A stretch of DNA of 27,704 nucleotides, taken from positions 1-27,704 of the IMG/VR virus record IMGVR_UViG_3300044617_001137; one strand, 5' to 3'. The stretch is from a virus. This document shows, in pieces, positions 10,101 to 16,674 of the stretch. Under the pieces are notes generated by a model that was not told the origin of the DNA, did not search any database, and worked only from the letters and a program-made list of their open reading frames with translations. A program made the translations under genes and the position numbers. Each line of letters begins with the position of its first letter. Position 1 is the first letter of the stretch.

Positions 10101-13100
10101 GATGCCGTGTACGAGATGCGGGGCCTGTACCAGTTGCGTCAGCGCGAAGCGGCTACGGCTGCGGGGCAGCAGACGTTCCTCAAGCCCATCACGCTTGTGA
10201 CTGCACGGCGCAAAATCGAACGGCTTGCACAAAAAACCGCACAGTTGGAAAGAACCGCAGCAGAAGCCAAAGCGTTTGCGGACCGTGTTAATGCGGGGCG
10301 TAAGACAGAAGTTGAACGTGCACAAGCTGCGTTTGATCGTGCGCGGGAACAAGGCAAAGACCTGATTGCAACCGCTTCCCAGCTTCGTATGGAGCAGACA
10401 AGAGAACGGCTTGATGCGGCAAACAAGATTGCCGAACTTGAAACTAAAAAGCGGGCGCTTGATAAAGAGTGGGATGGTACTGTTGCCGGTGAGTTTGCTT
10501 GGCTGCAAGCAAGATATCAGTTTTTGCGAGAAGAGCTTGCTGTAGGCCGTGCACCAAAAACTAACGCAGCAGAGCTTGCACAACTTGAAAAGCTCTATCC
10601 CGGAGCAGCAGATCGGGTAGTAAAAGCGTCCAAAGCGTTGGACCGTATTGATAAAAAGATTGCGGAGGCAAAACAGGCGCAGCAAGAAGTGTTGGAACGG
10701 CAAGCGGCGGACAAGGTCACCACTTCGCTGCTTAAACAGGCTACTAAAGCGCAAGAAAAGATTGACGCTGCGCAACAAAAACTTAGCGACGCCCGAGAAG
10801 CAGAGAAAGCGGCAGAGCGTGTGCATCGCGCCACTATGGCGAGTACGCCCAAGGAGCCGACACTGCTTTCGCAGATCGAAGCGCTGCCGATCACCGGCGC
10901 TGTGCGTGTGTTTCGTGACACCAGCGATCCTGCTGTGCAGTCCCAGGCAACCAAGAAGCGTTCAGCTATTGCCCGTGAGGAGGGCACGTACGCAGTCCTT
11001 GAGGAGCGCATCAAGGACGCGCAGGGCGATGAGCGGGTCAAGCTGCAGAAGCAGCTTAACGAGTCGGAAGAGCGTTTGCAGAAGCTGCACGACGAGCTTT
11101 ACGATGTGTACGGTAACGCCCCCCTGAAGCGTGTTGAGGGCAAGACTGTTGAGGCAGCAGCGTCTGCTGAGCGCCTGGAGAAGGCGCGGCATGAGGTGCA
11201 CAGCGCTGAGATTGACGCCTTCAATGCGAAGCACGACACTGCCCGACTGAGCTTGCCTGCCCGCAAAGCAGGGCCGATTATCAGCGAAAAGGGTGTCGTC
11301 AAGCAGGGTGGCGAACGCGTCATCAAGGCCGAGCCTGCCACGCCTATTGCAGACATTGCAGCCACGCGCAAGCGCATCGATGAGATTAACCAGCAGTTTG
11401 CGTACATCAAAGAGAACCCGGCCAAGTCGGCAGAGGGTAAAGCCAAGCAAGCCAAGGTAAAGACACAACTGGCAGCGGAACGGCAGACGCTCGGCGCTAA
11501 GCTGAAGGAACTGTTGCAGGCGCAGCGCCAAGTGTCACAAGAAGAGAAAGCGGTTGAGCGGGAGCTTAAGGGTGCCCGCACGGTGTCCAAGCGTGCCATC
11601 AAGCAGACAAAGTTGGAAGCTACCGACGCGCAACTCTTCGAGGATCTGGCAGACGCCAAGCTGTCCAAGGAGCAGCGGCAGTTGTTTGAGCGGGCACAGA
11701 ACGCGTTTGGTGAGATGTCCGCACCGGAGCAGGCGTTTGTCCGTAGGCAGGCCAACGCACTTGTCGGACGCCGTGAGGCTGACTACAAGGCCGAGGCGCT
11801 GACCGATGTTGTCCAGACCGCTGAGCGGCGCATGGCGCGTGAGGGAGACATTGAGTTCTCCCGTGGCAAGCCTGCTGAGGGGTTGACCAAAGAGGAACTG
11901 ATTGCCGAACTTGAGCGTGCGCTTGGTCAGAAGGGTTTGCTGGATACGCAAAACGTACTGATCGTTGTAGAGAGCCTTGCAGAACTTAAAGAAGGGAACG
12001 TAACTACGCAAGTCGGTGCGCGTAAAATGGCCCCGGTTTCCGCGCTTAGAAAACGCCGTGTATCGCTCCCTCCCGCGCTTAGAGACAACCTTGACACTAT
12101 TCCTGATGATGCCAAGGGTTTTGTCTACGACGGCAAGGCATACCTAATTGCCGAGAACATTGGCAAGGACCATGCGCTGGGCGTGCTGCTCCACGAGGTG
12201 GGCGCACACATCGGTTTCCGTAACTTTTTCAATACCGCGCAGTACAACGCGCTGGTTGAAACCGTTAAGCGCTGGAGCAATTCGAAAGCCAACACGCTTG
12301 AAGCCAAGATCGGTCGCGCCGCAAAGGAACGGGTAGAGGCTGCAAAAACGCCAGAAGAGCAGGTCAATGACGAACTGCTTGCTTACGCAGTTGAAGAGGC
12401 GTTTAACGCGGGCGTGGAGCCCAGCGGGGTCAAGGGCGGCAACGCGGTCCAGAACTGGCTGCGGATGATTGTTGACGGCTTCAAGCGTGCGCTAGAGAAG
12501 TTTGGTCTTGCCCCACAGAAACTGAAGGTCGGAGACCTCGTCAATATGGCTTACGGTGCCGCCAACCTTGAGCTTCGTGGCACTTGGCACGGCACGGGCA
12601 AGCCTTTCAAGGAGTTTGACTTTACGTACATGGGCAGTGGCGAAGGTGCCCAGGTATTCGGTTGGGGAACATACCGTGCAAGCGCACACAGCACTGCGAA
12701 ATTTTACCAACGGCAGGAAGCAGCGAAGCAGCTTCGCCAGTGGCAAAACGACCCAAAGATAAAAGAGTGGCAAGCGTCGCTGACTGAAAACATTATGTTT
12801 GATGGGCGCAAGCTGTCTTCTGAAAGAGACCGGCTGCAAAAGCTCATACAGAGCAGCGATCCGGATACGAGCCGTAAGGCTTTTGCAGACGCGTACGTGT
12901 TTGATCTTTTGGCGCGAAGAGCTAGAGAAAACGACTTTAAGCTTTCGCCTGCAAAGATAGCGGAAAATATCACAAATAAAGGGGAGTTGATTGGGTTAGA
13001 CAACGAAATCAAAGTTGCCGCACAAAAAACGGTAGATAGCATAATTGCAGGCGATCTAAAGATCGTGATGCCATTTCAAGGCGATTTTCTCTTACAAGAT

Positions 13101-16100
13101 AATGTTGCCTACTATAAAAATAAAGATTATTTAGAGAGCACTCTTCCCGTTGAAAGATGGATGGACATTGATGACCTTGTAGATGCGGCTGTAGATGAAG
13201 CAAAAGACAAAACGTATGCGGCGGTTGCGGAAGCGCTGTCTCGTGTCTACAAAGAAAAACTCGCATCTTATGAAAAGCTTGCAAAAGCTAGCGGGTATTT
13301 TGCCGCAAAAGCCGCAGATTTGCGGAAAATAGACGTTGATGCAATCGTGTATCACCCATTACCAGAACCGCCAATTCCTGAGCCTAAAGGTGCGTTTGCT
13401 CGTGTAATGTCAACGCGTCCCGACGAAGAGTATTTTGTACTAGACTTGCCATTAGATCAGCAGGCACCCAAAGTGCAAAACGCTATTTCTGAACTGCTGA
13501 ACAGTACTGACGCGGTTAAGGACAAAGCGAGACTGCGTAGTGTGTTAAATGCAAAAATGGATGGTGATGACCGAGCAAGTGACTTAGCGGAGGCACTGCG
13601 TTGGATCCCCGCAAAACCAACGCAGGCACCCACGAGCAAAGCGGCTATGAAGCGCCGTTCCGATAAAGCTATTTCGTATTTGCTTCGTGAGTACGGGATT
13701 GCGGGGTACAAGTACCTTGACGCGCCAAGTCGAGATCGGAACATTACAAGAGACAGCAAGTTCAACTACGTAGACTTCTACGACAAGGACGAAGGCTCTG
13801 CCATCGTGGCGTGGGACATCGACCGCGTTGGCCCTGCCGAAGGCATCCTCTTCTCCCGCAACCTCCCCACCGCATCACGCGTAGCCGACTCCCTGATCGC
13901 CAAGGAGAAGGGCTGGGTCACCAAGCTCAAGGACAACTTCCTGGGCATGGGGTTCCGCACGCAGTTTGTGGACAAGCTGGCACCGTCTGAGGAAGCGCTC
14001 AAGCGTGGCGGCACCGACCCGACCAAGGCGCTGCAGGCCATGTACTACCTGCGGATGTACGACCAGCGGATGCACTTCACGTCGCAGTCCATCACCGAAG
14101 GCGTGCCCGAGTTGGTGGAGAAGACCCGGCGTGACGGCACCACCGAGCGCCTCATCGAGACCAAGGCCGGTGCCAACATCCAGCAGATCGTGGACATCCT
14201 CAAGGGCAAGGATGTGGTCAAGGCCGCAGGCAGCGCCGATGGTGCCAACAAGCTCTTCACGCTGTATCTGGCCGCGATCCGTGGTGAGCGCGTGGGCTAC
14301 GACACGCTGAACTTCGGGCGTGTGTGGGCGGAGGCTGAGGTCAAGCGCATCGAGTCACAACTCAAGGCCACGACCATCTCCCAGGAGCAACGCGCTGTCC
14401 TGCAGAAGCGCAAGAAGTCGCTGGAGGAGAAGATCCCCACGATGCCCACTGCCGCCGACATCAAAGCCGCACGTGCTGAGATTGAATCTGACCCGACGCT
14501 GAAGAAAGCATTTGATGAGGCCCGGGACATCTACAACCAATACAACCGCAACCTGCTGGAGTTCTCGGTACAGACAGGCGCTCTGTCTCGTGAGCAGGCC
14601 AACGAGTACCTGCGCAACAACGACTACATCCCGTACTACCGCATGCGCGACGGTGTGGCGGAGATGGTGATCGGCAACGAGACGCCTATCCGTATCGGCA
14701 ACCTGAAGGACAGCCCGCACCTCCAAGAGCTTGTCGGCGGTGATGAGGCCATCTTCGACTTCCTGACCAGCAGCGTGCAGAACACGTCGATGCTGCTCGA
14801 CATGGCAACGAAGAACCTTGCCACCAAGAACCTCATGTTCGAACTGCGCGACGTGGGGTTGGCGACCGTAGCCAAGGTGCCCAAGAGCGGCAAGACGCCT
14901 GAGGGCGCTGTGACGTTCAAGCGCGACGGCGAGGACCACTACGCTGTGGTGGACACCGACACCATCGGCATCGACAGCGACCTGCTGGTGAAGGGCTTGG
15001 CGGGCATCCCGACCATGTTCCCGGCCTTCGTGCGTGTGCTGGGCGTGCCTGCACGCCTGCTGCGGCGTGTGGTGGTGGCCTCACCTGTGTACATGGCACG
15101 GCAGTTGTTCCGTGACTCGCTGGCTGCAGCGATGACCAGCGGCGCGGACATCGTCCCGGTGCTGGGCTCCCTCAAGCAGATCGGCAAGCCCAACGTGCTG
15201 CAAGGGCGCGGCATCACTGGCGGTCAGGTCTTCACCGGCATGCCGGAGGATGTTACGCGCATGCTCAAGGACATGCAGGCGGGCAAGATCAGCGTGACCA
15301 ACGGGCTGTCGTATCTGGAGGCCAAGGCTGCACAGGTCGATGCGCTCACCCGCAAGGCTCAGTACGAGAGCTACCTCAAGCAGGGCTTGTCGGAGATGGA
15401 GGCCACGTACATGGCGCTGGAGTCGATGAACTTCAGCAAGCGCGGGCTCTCTCCCGGCATCCATATGCTCAGCACGCTGATCCCGTTCTTCAACGCACAG
15501 ATCCAGGGCCTGGACGTGCTGTACAAGGCGTTTGCAGGCAAGATGCCGCTCAATGAGCGTCTTGATGTACGGCAAAAGCTCTGGGAACGCGGGCTAATGC
15601 TGGCAGGTATGAGCATGGTCTACGCCATGTACATGCAGGACGATGAGACGTACGAAAACGCCAAACCTGAAGAGAAGTACGGCAACTGGTTCGTGCGAGT
15701 CCCCGGCTTCGAGCAGATGGTGCGCCTGCCTATCCCGTTCGAGTTGGGCTACATCTTCAAGGCGCTGCCCGAGGCGCTGGTGAACACAGCCATGAACGAC
15801 AAGGGTGGCGAAGAGGCAATGAAGGCGGGCAAGCACATTGCCCAGCAGATGGTGCCGGGTGCCTCGTCGTACTTCCTCCCCCAGGCCGTCAAGACCGGGC
15901 TGGAGGTGGCTGTGGGCAAGTCGATCTACACCGGGCGCGACATCGAGTCCACCCAAGAGCAGATGATGGAGCCGGGGTATCGCTACCGCGACAACACCAC
16001 TGCGCTGGCCCGCGAAGTGGGTGAACTCACAGGCTTCTCTCCTGTCAAGATGGAGTTCCTGATCCGGGGCTACACCGGCTCGATGGGCATGGCGCTGCTG

Positions 16101-16532
16101 GCTTCGCTGAGCGCTCCGTTCGGTGGTGAAGGCCCCGAGGCCGCGACCAAGCGGGCGTCGGACATGCCGGTGGTGGGTACGCTCTTCCAGCCCAAGGACG
16201 CCAGCGGCATCATCGACGCTACCTACGAGCGCATGAAGCAGGTCAACCAAGTCAAGGAGACCTACGAGGGTCTGCTGAACAAGGGTCGTCAGGCTGACGC
16301 TGAGAAGTACCTCAAAGAGAACATCGATGAGATGGCGCTGGCGTCCGTGGCGGGCAGCTTCAAGCAGTACATGGGGCAGATCACCGAGTACGAGCGGCAG
16401 ATCCGGGCGTCAAACCTGACGCCCGAGAAGAAGCGCGAAGCCCTGGATCAGGCCCGCCAAGCCAAGATCCAACTGGCTACTTCCGTACGGGCGGCAACCG
16501 AAAGAAAAGCACCCCAAGCCGCCCTTGCCTGA
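7140..16532 (+). CDS. Giant polyvalent virion protein: zincin peptidase, ADP-ribosyltransferase-like domain, LPD38-like C-terminus, 3130 aa
   Basis: The ATG at 7140 has an AAGGA site 6 bases upstream. The N-terminus (IYTVEGPDGRIYEVEGP) is a short beta motif seen at the start of such phage proteins. Hydrophobic Gly/Ala segments at about 111-155 and 272-287 look membrane-active. About 290-1600 is charged, Gln/Ala/Lys-rich helix and coiled coil. A metallopeptidase motif, LLHEVGAHIGF, has H1685, E1686 and H1690 (HExxxH spacing), followed by NDELLAYAVEEAF, which may supply another ligand. About 1815-2230 matches the polyvalent-protein ART fold: WHGTG (H1817), GSGEGAQVFGWGTYRAS (Y1845), YFVLDLPLDQQAPKVQNAI and GIAGYKYLDAPSR. 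From about 2490 (NNDYIPYYR) through about 2640-2900 (VASPVYMARQLFRDSLAAAM) it resembles LPD38. I infer an ejected inner-virion protein that carries effector enzymes. The third catalytic ART residue could not be assigned, so activity is uncertain. Confidence 0.85.
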   Translation: MQIYTVEGPDGRIYEVEGPAGATTAQVIAAVRRQIAAQPAAPKPEGGFIAAAKAGATELGGGISALMGKVGLKDEAKAEAEYQAAKKRAAEIFKPTEEGWTEAPLTKFKELLGGSLPYMAAPLAAGAAAATLPVTGTAAALTTLGAAGLTSAGQFTATNLSRQLEEGKKLAETSLGSAAAAAIPQAALDTLSMRMIPGIGRIFGQAGVKITAENAKEIAEQGLKKTLADYAAKTGRTAGIEGATEATQQVFERLQAGLSITDPQARQEYFDSFIGGAVLGGTLAPVGRAVERGGEKRQARGLLEKQAQEERAAAAKAEAERKKSPEYLLGLDTQYNEAVAKVRELQAAVKKKPAKDADPAQWAEYNQKVAELKEFTANTMRPITAEYTPRKAEIAKVKDQRAAEVEAAAAQEIPQEAQKLPYYASAQETIPGLEPVEAAPAAAEETVDYAKQARDLKEYLVDLQTQAKTTTDLDAKLKLSTDYARAEAALKEATRLTKASGQEEGKAIDKLRKQMAVAEDQGDLEAQGRIAQQLKSLGVTDLGAQAELDLGKPQALKKLQVPTDMADYQAAQQRAAEEKAAREAQQRQQQQLAREAYERSQQTAGMYTDVLAAAQRRAADRAAAEAETKAETERTQREEELVGKLVESTGAVQPQPVPQARMALPARETTESLYDQAAELRAQLTFAQQTRNKNLEARVRQQLQQIGASPEEKGSALDLGATAREAGVEGELTPEAMEQNRLMRLGQRQLMSYDQLVKFITQAREREQAAVDEKTKAQYKYRAEQLKQAAIGFALQEINGRRRQYGLPELEHKDAMRAVTGLARPLNELVARGAQIFEEPVVVRGQQRGIRLVEGAQEFERPPAGKRTFSEAGFPAAADTLREQFRQVVETVSGKPQVAPPAPYAKPPGPVRKVVPEQRELFLTPPPAEEPVSLAPEGFFAKGTDKAASADDAQLLRQMQDVYTTLTPQQQSVVREQAQRAADGKPLDAVYEMRGLYQLRQREAATAAGQQTFLKPITLVTARRKIERLAQKTAQLERTAAEAKAFADRVNAGRKTEVERAQAAFDRAREQGKDLIATASQLRMEQTRERLDAANKIAELETKKRALDKEWDGTVAGEFAWLQARYQFLREELAVGRAPKTNAAELAQLEKLYPGAADRVVKASKALDRIDKKIAEAKQAQQEVLERQAADKVTTSLLKQATKAQEKIDAAQQKLSDAREAEKAAERVHRATMASTPKEPTLLSQIEALPITGAVRVFRDTSDPAVQSQATKKRSAIAREEGTYAVLEERIKDAQGDERVKLQKQLNESEERLQKLHDELYDVYGNAPLKRVEGKTVEAAASAERLEKARHEVHSAEIDAFNAKHDTARLSLPARKAGPIISEKGVVKQGGERVIKAEPATPIADIAATRKRIDEINQQFAYIKENPAKSAEGKAKQAKVKTQLAAERQTLGAKLKELLQAQRQVSQEEKAVERELKGARTVSKRAIKQTKLEATDAQLFEDLADAKLSKEQRQLFERAQNAFGEMSAPEQAFVRRQANALVGRREADYKAEALTDVVQTAERRMAREGDIEFSRGKPAEGLTKEELIAELERALGQKGLLDTQNVLIVVESLAELKEGNVTTQVGARKMAPVSALRKRRVSLPPALRDNLDTIPDDAKGFVYDGKAYLIAENIGKDHALGVLLHEVGAHIGFRNFFNTAQYNALVETVKRWSNSKANTLEAKIGRAAKERVEAAKTPEEQVNDELLAYAVEEAFNAGVEPSGVKGGNAVQNWLRMIVDGFKRALEKFGLAPQKLKVGDLVNMAYGAANLELRGTWHGTGKPFKEFDFTYMGSGEGAQVFGWGTYRASAHSTAKFYQRQEAAKQLRQWQNDPKIKEWQASLTENIMFDGRKLSSERDRLQKLIQSSDPDTSRKAFADAYVFDLLARRARENDFKLSPAKIAENITNKGELIGLDNEIKVAAQKTVDSIIAGDLKIVMPFQGDFLLQDNVAYYKNKDYLESTLPVERWMDIDDLVDAAVDEAKDKTYAAVAEALSRVYKEKLASYEKLAKASGYFAAKAADLRKIDVDAIVYHPLPEPPIPEPKGAFARVMSTRPDEEYFVLDLPLDQQAPKVQNAISELLNSTDAVKDKARLRSVLNAKMDGDDRASDLAEALRWIPAKPTQAPTSKAAMKRRSDKAISYLLREYGIAGYKYLDAPSRDRNITRDSKFNYVDFYDKDEGSAIVAWDIDRVGPAEGILFSRNLPTASRVADSLIAKEKGWVTKLKDNFLGMGFRTQFVDKLAPSEEALKRGGTDPTKALQAMYYLRMYDQRMHFTSQSITEGVPELVEKTRRDGTTERLIETKAGANIQQIVDILKGKDVVKAAGSADGANKLFTLYLAAIRGERVGYDTLNFGRVWAEAEVKRIESQLKATTISQEQRAVLQKRKKSLEEKIPTMPTAADIKAARAEIESDPTLKKAFDEARDIYNQYNRNLLEFSVQTGALSREQANEYLRNNDYIPYYRMRDGVAEMVIGNETPIRIGNLKDSPHLQELVGGDEAIFDFLTSSVQNTSMLLDMATKNLATKNLMFELRDVGLATVAKVPKSGKTPEGAVTFKRDGEDHYAVVDTDTIGIDSDLLVKGLAGIPTMFPAFVRVLGVPARLLRRVVVASPVYMARQLFRDSLAAAMTSGADIVPVLGSLKQIGKPNVLQGRGITGGQVFTGMPEDVTRMLKDMQAGKISVTNGLSYLEAKAAQVDALTRKAQYESYLKQGLSEMEATYMALESMNFSKRGLSPGIHMLSTLIPFFNAQIQGLDVLYKAFAGKMPLNERLDVRQKLWERGLMLAGMSMVYAMYMQDDETYENAKPEEKYGNWFVRVPGFEQMVRLPIPFELGYIFKALPEALVNTAMNDKGGEEAMKAGKHIAQQMVPGASSYFLPQAVKTGLEVAVGKSIYTGRDIESTQEQMMEPGYRYRDNTTALAREVGELTGFSPVKMEFLIRGYTGSMGMALLASLSAPFGGEGPEAATKRASDMPVVGTLFQPKDASGIIDATYERMKQVNQVKETYEGLLNKGRQADAEKYLKENIDEMALASVAGSFKQYMGQITEYERQIRASNLTPEKKREALDQARQAKIQLATSVRAATERKAPQAALA
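12690..13700 (+). other. AT-rich island inside the giant gene, coinciding with an insertion in the ART domain
   Basis: Hand counts give 40% GC for 13021-13080 and 28% for 13081-13140, against 58% for 13921-13980 in the same gene. The island covers residues about 1850-2190. Its first two thirds fall between the ART Tyr motif (GWGTYRAS) and the next recognisable ART segment (VLDLPLDQQAPKVQNAI), where about 220 residues of unrecognised sequence are inserted. The frame is intact throughout. Confidence 0.7.
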
Positions 16533-16674
16533 TACCGAACTGGGCGCGGGCATCCTTGATGTGAAGCGGGACTGCAGCCAGCAGTCCCGCCTGTCGCACG
16601 GCCTCTAGGTCAAGCGCAGGGACGAAGAACCCCTGACCCTTCTCAAGCCGGTCCCACGGATAGTGCCGCAGCAT
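16477..16674 (-). CDS. Small basic conserved-type phage protein, 65 aa
   Basis: This frame reads MLRHYPWDRLEKGQGFFVP and later RLGVLFFRLPPVRK. The pattern of an initial W-D-R-L, a GxxFFVP strand, a helix and a G-V-x-F-F/Y-R ending is one I know from small uncharacterised phage proteins, so I take it as coding and not a shadow. The ATG at 16674 overlaps the last 32 bases of the primase-helicase gene, which fits coupled translation; the ribosome site is weak. The 3' end overlaps the 3' end of the giant gene by 56 bases, tail-to-tail. It is the last gene of the leftward block. Function unknown. Confidence 0.65.
   Translation of the reverse strand: MLRHYPWDRLEKGQGFFVPALDLEAVRQAGLLAAVPLHIKDARAQFGIRQGRLGVLFFRLPPVRK
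16566..16590. terminator. Strong 10-bp hairpin between the converging transcription units
   Basis: Arms gcgggactgc (16566-16575) and gcagtcccgc (16581-16590) are perfectly complementary with a 5-base loop. It lies 34 bases after the stop of the giant gene and inside the 65-aa gene on the other strand. No T-run follows on either strand, so it is not a canonical intrinsic terminator. It may be a bidirectional RNA end, a processing-protected 3' end, or a brake on colliding transcription. Confidence 0.4.

Noticed and set aside
9567-10826. 419-codon open frame on the - strand over the giant gene
   Set aside because: The Cys/Leu/Arg/Phe-rich translation reflects antisense reading of a Gln/Ala/Lys-rich protein; there is no motif or ribosome site.
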